Of a stretch of DNA of 64,000 nucleotides, positions 17,748 to 26,510 are shown one piece after another; the first letter of the stretch is position 1, and each line of letters opens with the position of its first letter. The stretch is from the NCBI GenBank assembly GCA_017396025.1, contig JAFQNF010000001.1, forward strand, positions 48,896 through 112,895. Reading direction: 5' to 3'. The position numbers were made by a program, and so were the translations under genes. The notes beneath the pieces are model-generated. The model did no database searches, was not told where the DNA came from, and saw nothing but the letters and a program-made list of their open reading frames with translations. This stretch comes from a bacterium. GTDB taxonomy: Bacteria > Cyanobacteriota > Vampirovibrionia > Gastranaerophilales > Gastranaerophilaceae.

Positions 17748-18866
17748 ATGGGAAACTTTAAAACTATAATTTCAATGATGTCTGGTACTTCAATAGATTC
17801 TATTGATGCTTGTCTTGTTAAAATATTTGATGATTTATCTTTTGAAGTAGTTGATAGTTATTCTCTTCAATATCCTAGTGAAATTCGTGAAAGACTTTTT
17901 TTGTTAGCAAATAATCAAGGTTCTATAAAAGATGTTTGTTTTATGAATTTTGTTGTTGGTGAAATGTTTGCGAAGTGCGCAAATGTTCTAATAAAAAAAC
18001 ATGGGAAAGTTGATTTTATTTCTTCTCACGGACAAACAATCTGTCATATTCCATTTGATGAGGAAATTGGTGGAATTAAAACAAAAAGTACGCTTCAAAT
18101 TGGTGATATTTCTGTAATTTCACAAAAAACAGGAGTTACAACTATTGGCGATTTTAGAACAAAAGATATTGCAGCTGGCGGACAAGGTGCTCCACTTGTA
18201 CCTTTTGCAGATAAAATTCTCTTTGGACTAGATAAAAATAGATTGATTCAAAATATTGGAGGAATTTCTAACGTTACGGTTTTATCTAAAGATTGTGATA
18301 TTTTTGCTTTTGATAATGGCGTTGGAAATATGCTAATTGATTATTTTGTAAATAAATTATTCGGTTTGCCTTTTGATAAAGATGGAGAAATTGCGGCAAG
18401 TGGTAATATTGATGAATTGTGGCTTGATAGTCTATTAAATGAACCTTATTATGCGATTTTTCCACCAAAAACAACAGGAAGAGAGTTGTTTAACAATGAG
18501 TATGCAGAGAAAATATTTTTATCTGCTCCAAATAAAAAAGAAGACGTAATTTCTACGATAACTGCTTTAACAGCTCGCGTTATTGCTGATTCATACAAAA
18601 ATTTTATCTTTCCTAAAACCTCTATTGATGAAGTTGTTTTAGGCGGCGGCGGGGCGTATAATAAAGCACTTATTTCATATTTGCAAAAATATTTGCCTCA
18701 ATTAACTATCAAAACACACTCTGATTTTGGTATTCCTGATAAATTAAAAGAGGCAATTGCTTTTGCATATTTGGGTTATTTTACTATGGAAAATAAGCCG
18801 AATAATGTCCCATCTTGTACAGGAGCAAATACACCTGTTGTGATGGGTAAAATATCTATTGCATAA
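17748..18866 (+). CDS. anmK: Anhydro-N-acetylmuramic acid kinase
   Basis: 372 residues, normal family length. The start MGNFKTIISMMSGTSIDSIDACLV is the typical phosphate-binding MSGTSxDG-like motif; SSHGQTICH, GGQGAPLVPFADK, NIGGISNVT and EVVLGGGGAYN follow. The enzyme hydrolyses and phosphorylates 1,6-anhydroMurNAc to MurNAc 6-phosphate in peptidoglycan recycling. The motif here is SID rather than the common LDG/MDG. The start codon is likely leaderless. The last 11 bases overlap the end of convergent dapB. Confidence 0.94.
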   Translation: MGNFKTIISMMSGTSIDSIDACLVKIFDDLSFEVVDSYSLQYPSEIRERLFLLANNQGSIKDVCFMNFVVGEMFAKCANVLIKKHGKVDFISSHGQTICHIPFDEEIGGIKTKSTLQIGDISVISQKTGVTTIGDFRTKDIAAGGQGAPLVPFADKILFGLDKNRLIQNIGGISNVTVLSKDCDIFAFDNGVGNMLIDYFVNKLFGLPFDKDGEIAASGNIDELWLDSLLNEPYYAIFPPKTTGRELFNNEYAEKIFLSAPNKKEDVISTITALTARVIADSYKNFIFPKTSIDEVVLGGGGAYNKALISYLQKYLPQLTIKTHSDFGIPDKLKEAIAFAYLGYFTMENKPNNVPSCTGANTPVVMGKISIA

Positions 18867-19632
18867 TGTTATCTAAACCGTAGATGAAGTCATTATTTTT
18901 GAAAACGTGTCTTGTTGCAAGAAGTACACCTGCCATATAACAAGAACGTTCCATTGTATCGTGTTTGATTTTAAATATTTGACCAGAAGCACCAAAAATA
19001 ACTTCTTGAGATGCAATATAACCTGGCATTCTAACAGAGTGAATATGGATGTTTGCGTCTGCTGTGCCACCACGAGAACCTTTTATTAGTTCTGTTTCTG
19101 GGCAGTTTCCTAATGTAAAATCTGGATTTGATTCTGCCATTAGTTGTGCTGTTTTAACTGCTGTACCAGAAGGCGCGTCTTTCTTTTGATTGTGGTGTAA
19201 CTCAATGATTTCTGCGTTGTTAAAATATTTAGCTGCTTGTTTTGCAAACATCATCATTAATACTGCACCTGTTGAGAAATTTGGTGCGATTAAACAGCCT
19301 GTATTGTTTTCTTTAGATAATTCTTTTAATTCGTTGATTTGTGTTTCTGATAAACCTGTTGTTCCAATTACAGATTTAACTTTTTCATTCATATATAAGC
19401 AAACATGTTCAAAAATAGTTGCTGGTTGTGTAAAATCAATAACTACATCAGGTTTTTTTGTTTGGATTGCTTGTTTTAAATCGGATTCGATTTTTACATC
19501 GTTTGCAATAACTGTTCCTTCTCCTACAACGTCAACAGCCATTACTAAAGTTGTATCTTCAGCTTCTAAAACAGCCTTAACAACTTCTTTTCCCATTTTA
19601 CCTAATGCACCAACTACACCAACTTTTATCAT
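18856..19632 (-). CDS. dapB: 4-hydroxy-tetrahydrodipicolinate reductase
   Basis: 258 residues. Nucleotide-binding start VGVVGALGKMGKEV, GTTGLSETQ, APNFSTGAVLMM and the DapB signature ELHHNQKKDAPSGTA. It reduces HTPA to tetrahydrodipicolinate in diaminopimelate/lysine synthesis, the same pathway as lysA at 7621. GAGGA precedes the ATG. It is a single-gene unit, convergent with anmK. Confidence 0.97.
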   Translation of the reverse strand: MIKVGVVGALGKMGKEVVKAVLEAEDTTLVMAVDVVGEGTVIANDVKIESDLKQAIQTKKPDVVIDFTQPATIFEHVCLYMNEKVKSVIGTTGLSETQINELKELSKENNTGCLIAPNFSTGAVLMMMFAKQAAKYFNNAEIIELHHNQKKDAPSGTAVKTAQLMAESNPDFTLGNCPETELIKGSRGGTADANIHIHSVRMPGYIASQEVIFGASGQIFKIKHDTMERSCYMAGVLLATRHVFKNNDFIYGLDNIMQ

Positions 19633-19683
19633 GTTTAAAATCCTCTTTAACTACCTTTTTATAATAGCATTAACAAACTTGTA

Positions 19684-19712
19684 TTGACCTTTTTTGTTAA
19701 TTTTATTACTAT
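19684..19712 (+). promoter_or_regulatory. Promoter of the 84-residue gene at 19736
   Basis: TTGACC (19684-19689), 17-bp spacer and TACTAT (19707-19712), leaving a short leader with the ribosome binding site GAGGAG. Confidence 0.55.
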
Positions 19713-19735
19713 TATTGTATTGAGAGGAGATTACA

Positions 19736-19990
19736 ATGCCACAACCATTTTCACAAGGTCCAATGAAAAAAAGAACAGCTGTTTTAGTATTTTTAAAAGG
19801 AACAACAGCTCCTATTGTTTTATATGTGGAAAATCCAATCTCTGTTTATGAAGAATTAACTCAAATTTTAAAATTAAATTCTCCAACCCCTAAATTGATT
19901 GAAAAAACAACAATGGGACCAATCAGAAAAGTTTGTATTCAATCAACATCTATTTGTGCTGTTGCACTTCAAGACGAACAGTATATGTGA
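19736..19990 (+). CDS. Conserved-looking small protein, unknown function
   Basis: 84 residues, soluble, with an N-terminal MPQPFSQGPMKKRTAVLVFLKG and a compact alpha/beta appearance (APIVLYVENPISVYEELTQILK, then GPIRKVCIQSTSICAVALQDEQ). No family recognised. It has its own promoter and a strong GAGGAG ribosome binding site 6 bp before the ATG, so it is a real single-gene unit. It could be a small nucleic-acid or ligand-binding protein, but nothing in the sequence decides this. It ends one base before the convergent metal transporter gene. Confidence 0.75.
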   Translation: MPQPFSQGPMKKRTAVLVFLKGTTAPIVLYVENPISVYEELTQILKLNSPTPKLIEKTTMGPIRKVCIQSTSICAVALQDEQYM

Positions 19991-19991
19991 T

Positions 19992-20651
19992 TTACTTCAT
20001 ATCTACTAAAATTTTCACTGTGTTCTTTATTAATTTTCCTGCCCAAATTAGGATTAATACAGCACCTAGAATGCCTGTTAAAGCGTCTAAGTGTATGCAG
20101 TTAAAATATTTACCTAAGACAAGGGCTATAATTGTTAAAAGCGAAACTAATACGTCTGCTAATATGTGATAATAAGCAGCCTTATAGTTATAATCTTTTT
20201 TCTTTTTGTGTCTATGATTATGAAGGTTAAAGTTTCCTTCCATAATTGAAATGCAAATATAGTTTATAACAAGCGCAAATATTGCGGCATATATTGCTTG
20301 TGTAAAATGGATTTCTGTTGTGTGGAAAAATCTATGCACAGCTTCGTGTAAAATGTGAAAGCCTGCAATACCTAAAAATAATGCACTTGTATAGCCTGCA
20401 AGCACGCCTATTTTAGATGTTCCATTTTCAAAACGTTCTGAGCCTCTGTATTTCCTTGCGAGAACATAAGCTACGTAAGTAAGAGCTAGGGTTAGAACAT
20501 GAACGCTCATATGGTAGCCTTGCGCTATTAACCCCATTGAATTTGTGATATAACCTAAAACTATTTCGCATATCATTGCAAAAACAGTAAGTGCAATTAC
20601 AATTAAAATTTTTCTCTCTTTTTGTAACCTTAAATCCGCAATCTTTGCCAT
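19992..20651 (-). CDS. Cation diffusion facilitator, DmeF-like
   Basis: 219 residues from the ATG at 20651, two bases after the kdsB stop; a TTG 15 bases upstream is less likely. Six membrane helices. The helix 2 metal site reads GYHMSVH (H47, H51) instead of the usual HxxxD, as in DmeF-type exporters; helix 5 keeps HILAD (H162, D166), and a His/Lys-rich loop (LHNHRHKKKK) joins helices 4 and 5. DmeF proteins export Co2+, Ni2+ or other divalent metals by proton exchange. The usual C-terminal cytoplasmic domain is absent, as in DmeF. Confidence 0.85.
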   Translation of the reverse strand: MAKIADLRLQKERKILIVIALTVFAMICEIVLGYITNSMGLIAQGYHMSVHVLTLALTYVAYVLARKYRGSERFENGTSKIGVLAGYTSALFLGIAGFHILHEAVHRFFHTTEIHFTQAIYAAIFALVINYICISIMEGNFNLHNHRHKKKKDYNYKAAYYHILADVLVSLLTIIALVLGKYFNCIHLDALTGILGAVLILIWAGKLIKNTVKILVDMK

Positions 20652-20652
20652 A

Positions 20653-21381
20653 TTATTTGCTTTCAACTAATTTTTTAAACGCGTTAAAATCTTCTATTGT
20701 ATCAATACCAATTGCTTTATATTCTACAACTGATGTTTTTATTCTCATTCCATTGTATAAAGCTCTTAATTGTTCTAAACTTTCTGCTTGTTCAATTTCT
20801 GGTTGAGGGAATTTTGTCATTTTAAATAATGATTCTCTCTTATAACCGTAAATTCCAATGTGTTTGTAGAATTTCGCAATACCCATATTACGCTCATATG
20901 GAATTTTTGAACGAGAGAAATATAGTGCAAATCCGTTAATATCTTTTACGCATTTAACCATATTCGGATCTTCTAAATCTTCATCTTTTATTTCTGATAA
21001 AAGAGTAGAAATATCAACACTATCATCTTCTTTCAATAGTTTTATAACTTCTTCAACGCAGTTTGTGTTAATCATTGGTTCATCGCCTTGAAGATTGATT
21101 ATATATGAAATATCAGGATATTTTTCTGCAACTTCAACAATTCTGTCGCTACCACATTTGTGATGTTCAGATGTCATTTCTACGTGTGCACCAAAAGATT
21201 TTGCACAATCATAAATTTCTTGGTTATCTGTTGCAATAATTACCATATCTGCTGAAGCAACTTGAATAGCTCTTTCCCATACCCATTGAATGATAGGTTT
21301 GTCGCACACTTTTAAAAGTGGTTTTCCTTGTAATCTTTTTGAACCATATCTTGCTGGTATGATAATTGCTGTTTTTGACAT
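20653..21381 (-). CDS. kdsB: 3-deoxy-manno-octulosonate cytidylyltransferase
   Basis: 242 residues. KdsB activates Kdo to CMP-Kdo for the LPS inner core. Motifs are IPARYGSKRLQGKPL (nucleotide binding), TSEHHKCGSDRIVEVAE and NLQGDEPMI, plus HIGIYGYKRESL. It is in the accD-accA-prmA-kdsB run with one-base spacing from prmA. Its presence shows an outer membrane with Kdo-containing LPS. Confidence 0.97.
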   Translation of the reverse strand: MSKTAIIIPARYGSKRLQGKPLLKVCDKPIIQWVWERAIQVASADMVIIATDNQEIYDCAKSFGAHVEMTSEHHKCGSDRIVEVAEKYPDISYIINLQGDEPMINTNCVEEVIKLLKEDDSVDISTLLSEIKDEDLEDPNMVKCVKDINGFALYFSRSKIPYERNMGIAKFYKHIGIYGYKRESLFKMTKFPQPEIEQAESLEQLRALYNGMRIKTSVVEYKAIGIDTIEDFNAFKKLVESK

Positions 21382-22305
21382 TTAGTCCTCCTTCTGAACA
21401 ACAAAAGCAATCCATTCTTTTTGTCTCATCTCTTCAACCATTTTTAGATTATTTGCTTTGATTGCTTCTAAAACAACGGGTTCTTTACCGTCTAAAATTC
21501 CACTTAAAACAATTTTTGCACCTTTTTTCATAATACGTTTTAAATCAGGCATAATAGCTGCTAAAACGTTATGTAAAATGTTTGCAAATACAAAGTCATA
21601 TTTATTGCTTGGAAGTATATCTGACGTTGCAGTTTGAAAAGCTATTGTATTTTCTTTGTTTACTCCAGCATTAATTTTTGCTGTTTCTACTGCTGTTTCA
21701 TCTGTATCAACTGCATCTGCTTCAATCGCACCAAGTTTCATTGCACATATTGCTAAAATCCCGCTACCACAGCCTATATCTGCAACAACAGCTTTTTCAG
21801 TCGCATATTTCTCATAAGCTTTTACGCAAAGCTGTGTTGTAGAGTGTGTTCCTGTCCCAAATGCGTTTCCTGGATCGATATTTACAATAATTTCATTGTC
21901 TTTTGCTGTATATTCTTCCCAAGTTGGACAAATAACAATTCTATTAGAAATTTTTGATGGTTTCCAATGTTCTTTCCATTTCTTTGACCAATCTACAATT
22001 TCTTGTTTTTTAATAGTTATGTCCCAAGAACCAATATCGCAAGCAAAAACTTCTTTATCAATAAGGTCTTGTCTTTGTGATTGGAAGAAACTTTTTACTT
22101 CATCAAAATCTAATACATCTGCAACAATGTACGCCTTTAAAGTATCTTCAGTTGTTGAAATTAATTCTAGATTTTTATATTTTTCTTCTGCAGTTACTAT
22201 ACCTTCGCAATCAAAATTAGACATTACAATATCACAAAGAATATCTGCACAAATCGGATTAATTTCAATACATACTTCCCAATAAGTTTTATCGTTTACT
22301 GACAA
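21382..22305 (-). CDS. prmA: Ribosomal protein L11 methyltransferase
   Basis: 307 residues. C-terminal SAM-dependent methyltransferase with NIDPGNAFGTGTHSTTQLC, VADIGCGSGILAICAMKLGA and FANILHNVL, all typical of PrmA, which trimethylates L11. The N-terminal third is the substrate-recognition domain. The start is a TTG at 22305, overlapping the accA end by 10 bases; no in-frame ATG lies near, so translation is probably coupled to accA. Confidence 0.94.
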   Translation of the reverse strand: MSVNDKTYWEVCIEINPICADILCDIVMSNFDCEGIVTAEEKYKNLELISTTEDTLKAYIVADVLDFDEVKSFFQSQRQDLIDKEVFACDIGSWDITIKKQEIVDWSKKWKEHWKPSKISNRIVICPTWEEYTAKDNEIIVNIDPGNAFGTGTHSTTQLCVKAYEKYATEKAVVADIGCGSGILAICAMKLGAIEADAVDTDETAVETAKINAGVNKENTIAFQTATSDILPSNKYDFVFANILHNVLAAIMPDLKRIMKKGAKIVLSGILDGKEPVVLEAIKANNLKMVEEMRQKEWIAFVVQKED

Positions 22306-23246
22306 AATACACCCATTCTTCTGAATTTATTATATCGTTCTTCTTTTAACTTATCTGGTGCTGTTCCTTTTAATTCATTGATTGATTTTAAAATTGCTTC
22401 TTGTAAATTTTTACCAATCATTTCATAGTCGTTGTGAGCACCGCCTAAAGGTTCTTTCACTATTCCGTCAATAATTTCAAGTCCTAATAGGTCTTCACTT
22501 GTAATTTTTAAAGCTTCTGCTGCAACACCAGCTTTAGAAGCATCTCTCCAAAGAATTGATGCACAACCTTCTGGAGAAATTACTGTATAGTATGAATGTT
22601 CAAGCATTAAAACTTTATCAGCAACTGCTAAACCAAGTGCACCACCACTGCAGCCTTCGCCTGTAATAACTGCAATAATAGGAACACCAAGTTTTGCCAT
22701 TTCTCTTAAGTTAACAGCAATAGCTGTACCTTGAGCTGTTTCTTCTGCTTTTATTCCAGGATATGCGCCTGGTGTGTCAATTAAAGTTACTATTGGCATA
22801 TTAAATTTATTTGCGTGATAGAAAAGTCTTAGGGCTTTTCTGTAACCTTGAGGTTGTGGCATACCAAAGTTGTAAATTAAATTTTCTTTTGTTGATTTGC
22901 CTTTTTGTGTACCAATAATCATCACGTTTTGGTCGCCCATTTTTGCAACACCGCCAATGATTGCTCTATCATCAGTACCTTCTCTATCACCATGTAGTTC
23001 AATGAAGTCTGTTGTCATTAATTTAACATAGTCTAAGAATGTTGGTCTTTCTGAATGACGTGCAATTTGTAATCTTTGTGCTGGTGTTAAGTTAGAATAT
23101 AGTTCATTTTTGTATTCCAAAGCTTGTTTCTCAAATAGTTCTACTTGATCTGATACATCCATACCTGAAGACTCACTTATCTTTTTTAATTCTTTTATTT
23201 TTTCTTCTATTTCATATAATGGTTTTTCAAATTCTAAAATAGCCAT
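22296..23246 (-). CDS. accA: Acetyl-CoA carboxylase carboxyltransferase subunit alpha
   Basis: 316 residues. Marks are LDYVKLMTTDFIELHGDR, GTQKGKSTKENLIYNFGM, the long carboxyltransferase segment VTLIDTPGAYPG and VITGEGCSGGALGLAVAD. With AccD it transfers the carboxyl from biotin to acetyl-CoA in fatty acid synthesis. AGGAGA precedes the ATG and it lies 9 bp after accD. accB and accC are not in the window. Confidence 0.97.
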   Translation of the reverse strand: MAILEFEKPLYEIEEKIKELKKISESSGMDVSDQVELFEKQALEYKNELYSNLTPAQRLQIARHSERPTFLDYVKLMTTDFIELHGDREGTDDRAIIGGVAKMGDQNVMIIGTQKGKSTKENLIYNFGMPQPQGYRKALRLFYHANKFNMPIVTLIDTPGAYPGIKAEETAQGTAIAVNLREMAKLGVPIIAVITGEGCSGGALGLAVADKVLMLEHSYYTVISPEGCASILWRDASKAGVAAEALKITSEDLLGLEIIDGIVKEPLGGAHNDYEMIGKNLQEAILKSINELKGTAPDKLKEERYNKFRRMGVFCQ

Positions 23247-23255
23247 AATCTTCTC

Positions 23256-24119
23256 CTACTTCGTATGCAAACTAATAAGTTTTGCTATTGTAGATTTTAA
23301 ATCTGCTCTTGATGAAATCATGTCGATTTGACCAAATTTCATTAAGTAATTTGCAGTTTGGAAATCTGCTGGCAAGTTTTGTCTTATTGTTTGTTCAATA
23401 ACACGTCTGCCTGCAAAACCAATTCTTGCATCTTGTTCTGCAATAATAATATCGCCAAGAGTTGCAAAGCTTGCAGTAACGCCACCGAATGTAGGTTCAG
23501 TTAATACTGTAATATATAATAATCCTGCTTCATTAAGTTTCGCAACTGCACAGCTAGTCTTAGCCATTTGCATAAGACTTAGGATACTTTCTTGCATTCT
23601 AGCACCACCTGATGCTGTAATTGCAATCATAGGAATTTTTCTTTTTAGAGCTTCTTCCATAGCTAGTGTAACTTTTTCTCCAACAACACTGCCCATAGAA
23701 CCGCCCATAAATTCGAAATCCATAACAGCAGCAGCTACTTCATGTCCTTCAATTTTACCAACACCAGAAACAACGGCTTCATTCATGTTTGTTTTTGCTT
23801 TTGCTTGAACAATACGCTTTTTATATGCTTCTGTATCTGTAAATTCTAATGGATCTGCTGTTGTTATATTTCCAAATAATTCTTGAAAACTGCCTTCATC
23901 AAAAAGTTGATGTATACGTGTTCTTGCATTTATTCTGAAGTGATAGCCACATTTTGGACATACTTCTAAGTTCTCTTCTACATCTTTTCTTAAAAGTTGT
24001 GCATCACAGCTATAACATTTAACCCAAAGTTTTCCAATACTATCATCTACAGGGGTTTCTTGGGTTCTTCTTGCAATTTGCATTTCTTTTCTTTGCTTGA
24101 ACCAATCCTTTACTGTCAT
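23256..24119 (-). CDS. accD: Acetyl-CoA carboxylase carboxyltransferase subunit beta
   Basis: 287 residues. N-terminal zinc ribbon CYSCDAQLL...CPKCGYHF (about residues 35-57), then the crotonase-like carboxyltransferase core with SGVGKIEGHEVAAAVMDF, GGSMGSVVGEKV and TASGGARMQESILSLMQMA. The first gene of the accD-accA-prmA-kdsB-exporter operon. A promoter and a perfect short palindrome lie between -10 and start codon, which may be a control site for fatty-acid synthesis. Confidence 0.97.
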   Translation of the reverse strand: MTVKDWFKQRKEMQIARRTQETPVDDSIGKLWVKCYSCDAQLLRKDVEENLEVCPKCGYHFRINARTRIHQLFDEGSFQELFGNITTADPLEFTDTEAYKKRIVQAKAKTNMNEAVVSGVGKIEGHEVAAAVMDFEFMGGSMGSVVGEKVTLAMEEALKRKIPMIAITASGGARMQESILSLMQMAKTSCAVAKLNEAGLLYITVLTEPTFGGVTASFATLGDIIIAEQDARIGFAGRRVIEQTIRQNLPADFQTANYLMKFGQIDMISSRADLKSTIAKLISLHTK

Positions 24120-24143
24120 AAAAGACTTCCTCCGCTAATCTAC

Positions 24144-24159
24144 TTGCACGTTTGTGCAA
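24144..24159. promoter_or_regulatory. Perfect inverted repeat at the accD transcription start
   Basis: TTGCAC-gttt-GTGCAA, two 6-bp arms with a 4-bp spacer, placed just downstream of the predicted accD start of transcription and before the ribosome binding site. The position suits a repressor operator or a short mRNA hairpin; no T-run follows, so it is not a terminator. The regulator is unknown. Confidence 0.45.
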
Positions 24160-24169
24160 TATCAAACTA

Positions 24170-24198
24170 ATTATACAACAAACATTTGTATAATTAAC
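24170..24198 (-). promoter_or_regulatory. Promoter of the accD operon
   Basis: On the minus strand a perfect TATAAT (24170-24175) with a weak -35 GTTAAT (24193-24198) at 17 bp. The leader to the accD ATG is about 45 nt and carries CGGAGGAAG as ribosome binding site. Confidence 0.55.
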
Positions 24199-24226
24199 AC
24201 TCTACAAGTGGTTAGCAAGTAAATTT

Positions 24227-25996
24227 TTACATTTTCTCAGGTGCTTCAACAGCGATTAAAGCCATTGCAGATTTTAAAATTATTGTTACTGCTTTTACTA
24301 TTGAAAGTCTTGCGTACATTAATTTTTCATCTTCTACCAATACTTTTGAAAATGCGTAGAATTGGTGGAAGTTAGCAGCTAATTCTTGAAGGTATTTTGT
24401 TAATAGATATGGTGTTCTATTTTTAGCTGCATTTTGAACAACTGATTTATATTCTTCTAATTTTAATAACAATTTTTTAGTTGTTTCTAAAGATTTTTCA
24501 TCTTTGCATGTCCATAAAATATCAAAATCTTTGTTTTGTAATTTATTTATAACTTCATCTAAAGCTGTATTATTTGATGATTTTATTTCATTATTTATTA
24601 CGTCAAATTTTTCTTGAAGTGCATTTCTTAAAATTGAACAAGCTCTTGCATGTGCATATTGAACATAAAATACAGGATTTTCGTCTGTTTTAGATTTTGC
24701 AAGTTCTACGTCGAAATCTAATGTTGTGTCAATGCTTCTCATAATCATCCAATATCTTGTAGCATCAACTCCAACTTCGTCGATTAACTCATCAAGTGTA
24801 ATCATTTTTGTTCTTTTGCCCATTCTTACTTGTTCACCATTCATTACAAGGTTTACAAGTTGTCCTAAAAGAACTTCTAATGAATTTGGATTGTAACCCA
24901 ATACTTCAATTGAAGCTCTCATCCTAGGAATGTAGCCGTGATGGTCTGCGCCCCAAATGTTTAATAAAGTATCAAAACCTCTTTTTAGCTTGTCATAGTG
25001 ATATGCAATATCTGCTGTTAGATATGTGTATGCTCCATCTGATTTTTTGATTACTCTATCTTGGTCATCACCATATTTTGATGAAGCAAACCAAAGCGCG
25101 CCATCTTTTTCATATAATTCTCCAAGTTCTTGTAATTTTGCTATGCAAGCTTCAACTTGTCCAGATTCGTGAAGTGTTAATTCACTAAAATAATTATCAA
25201 ATTTTGTATTGAAATTTTCTAATAAAGCTTTTTGCCAGCTTAGCATTTTTAATCTTGCATATTTACATACAAACTTTAAAAGTTCGGCATCAAATTCACC
25301 ATTGAATTTGTCTTTCATTTCATTGGCTCTAGTTGCTTCTTCTTTTACGAAATCTTTTGCAACAGGAATTAAGTATTCACCTGTGTAGAAGTTTTTGGCT
25401 TCTTCTTCATCTTGAGGAAAATCAATATCTACATTAAGTTCTTTTAGTATTCTGATATAAAGAGATTTTCCTAGTTTTTGAATTTGGCTTCCCGCGTCAT
25501 TGATATAAAATTCTTGGAATATATCATATCCAGAATATTTCATAACATTAGCAAGCGCACTACCCATAGCTGCCCAACGTCCGTGCCCTATGTGGAATGG
25601 ACCTGTTGGGTTAGCGCTTACATATTCAAGAATAACTTTTTTACCTTCACCTTGATTGTTTTTTGCATAATCAAGTTTCTTGTCTAATACTTCGACAAGA
25701 ATATTGTTTAAAAGGCTATCGTGAAGTTTAAAATTAATAAAACCCGCTGCAACATTCACATCAAAACCATCTGTTTTAATGTTATCTGCGATTGTTTGAG
25801 CAATAACAGGTGGGGCTAACCTTGCATATCTTGCTAAGGATGCAACGTTAACCGCAAAATCACCAAACTGAGTATTTTTTGGAACATCAGTCTGAAATGA
25901 AAATGCGTCTTCTGCCTTCATTTGACCGAGCTTACCCTGTTCAACAAGTTCTTTAACACTAGCTGTAACTTTGTCCAAAAAATATTCTTTTAACAT
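24227..25996 (-). CDS. argS: Arginyl-tRNA synthetase
   Basis: 589 residues, class I synthetase. N-terminal ArgRS domain, then NPTGPFHIGHGRWAAMG with HIGH at 135-138, DHHGYIPRM, the KMSKS-position segment VRMGKRTKMITLDEL, and the C-terminal DALR anticodon-binding domain ending in FYAFSKVLV...MALIAVEAPEKM. It charges tRNA-Arg. A 7-bp inverted repeat (CTTAATG/CATTAAG, 26008-26027) lies just upstream; I see no T-box features. Confidence 0.97.
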   Translation of the reverse strand: MLKEYFLDKVTASVKELVEQGKLGQMKAEDAFSFQTDVPKNTQFGDFAVNVASLARYARLAPPVIAQTIADNIKTDGFDVNVAAGFINFKLHDSLLNNILVEVLDKKLDYAKNNQGEGKKVILEYVSANPTGPFHIGHGRWAAMGSALANVMKYSGYDIFQEFYINDAGSQIQKLGKSLYIRILKELNVDIDFPQDEEEAKNFYTGEYLIPVAKDFVKEEATRANEMKDKFNGEFDAELLKFVCKYARLKMLSWQKALLENFNTKFDNYFSELTLHESGQVEACIAKLQELGELYEKDGALWFASSKYGDDQDRVIKKSDGAYTYLTADIAYHYDKLKRGFDTLLNIWGADHHGYIPRMRASIEVLGYNPNSLEVLLGQLVNLVMNGEQVRMGKRTKMITLDELIDEVGVDATRYWMIMRSIDTTLDFDVELAKSKTDENPVFYVQYAHARACSILRNALQEKFDVINNEIKSSNNTALDEVINKLQNKDFDILWTCKDEKSLETTKKLLLKLEEYKSVVQNAAKNRTPYLLTKYLQELAANFHQFYAFSKVLVEDEKLMYARLSIVKAVTIILKSAMALIAVEAPEKM

Positions 25997-26052
25997 AATT
26001 TCGCTCTCTTAATGCTCACACATTAAGATGATAGCAAAAACATGCTAAATTC

Positions 26053-26196
26053 TCAGCTTGTTTTTAATTTTTCTTTTAGCCTTTTTTTGATGCAAAGTGA
26101 ATACATATCTATATTCGAATTGATGCCGTTAAAACTGCTTAATAAAGACTGCAGTTTTTTCACTGTGTCATCAGATAATAAATTCTTTTTGTTCAT
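26053..26196 (-). CDS. Micro-protein A, 47 residues, possible paralogue of micro-protein B
   Basis: ATG at 26196 with AGAGG six bases upstream, TGA at 26053. The product starts MNKKNLLSDDTVKKLQSLLS and ends KRLKEKLKTS. It is helical and charged, with the pattern IDMYSL near residue 32. The 42-residue product of the next gene upstream has the similar VNLYSI at a similar place, so the two may be tandem duplicates. No family recognised. Size and helical character would suit a small regulator or adaptor, but nothing proves a function. It sits between the kinase-like gene and argS. Confidence 0.5.
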   Translation of the reverse strand: MNKKNLLSDDTVKKLQSLLSSFNGINSNIDMYSLCIKKRLKEKLKTS

Positions 26197-26230
26197 ACTA
26201 ACCTCTGGTGTTGTAAATAACAATATTCCC

Positions 26231-26250
26231 GTTTATTTATGCAAATAAAC
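26231..26250. repeat. Perfect 8-bp inverted repeat between the two micro-genes
   Basis: GTTTATTT (26231-26238), loop ATGC, AAATAAAC (26243-26250). No T-run follows on either strand, so it is a weak hairpin or a binding site rather than a terminator. It lies 35 bp upstream of the micro-gene A start. Confidence 0.4.
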
Positions 26251-26296
26251 TTGGTTGGTATGAATCTTAAAATTTATATATATTACTTTACAAAAA

Positions 26297-26425
26297 TTAT
26301 GTGCCTACTAAAACTTGTTCATCAACAAGTATGCTGTACAAATTAACATCTGCACGCATTTCTTCAACATTTTTGAGAAGGTTTTTAATTTCAAGTTCTA
26401 AGTCGAAGTTTTGTTCGTTGTTCAT
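26297..26425 (-). CDS. Micro-protein B, 42 residues
   Basis: ATG at 26425 preceded by GGAGAAGAAG, a good ribosome binding site; TAA at 26297. The product starts MNNEQNFDLELEIKNLLKNV and continues with a helical, acidic stretch containing VNLYSILVDEQVL. A single amphipathic helix is likely. It resembles micro-protein A in length, charge pattern and the YS[IL] position. Function unknown. It lies 85 bp after the stop of the kinase-like gene, same strand. Confidence 0.55.
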   Translation of the reverse strand: MNNEQNFDLELEIKNLLKNVEEMRADVNLYSILVDEQVLVGT

Positions 26426-26510
26426 CTTCTTCTCCAAAATAAATCTGACTATTACTTTATCGACTTAAATTTTTTAAACTTTAGAGAAAAAAAGAAATAT
26501 TTACAAAAGA

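Noticed and set aside
25997..26052. T-box leader upstream of argS
   Set aside because: Only a 7-bp inverted repeat is present; no T-box sequence or terminator-antiterminator pair.
26042..26248. 68-codon plus-strand frame
   Set aside because: It lies antisense to micro-gene A, which has the better ribosome binding site and protein character; the plus frame is Phe/Leu-rich shadow text.
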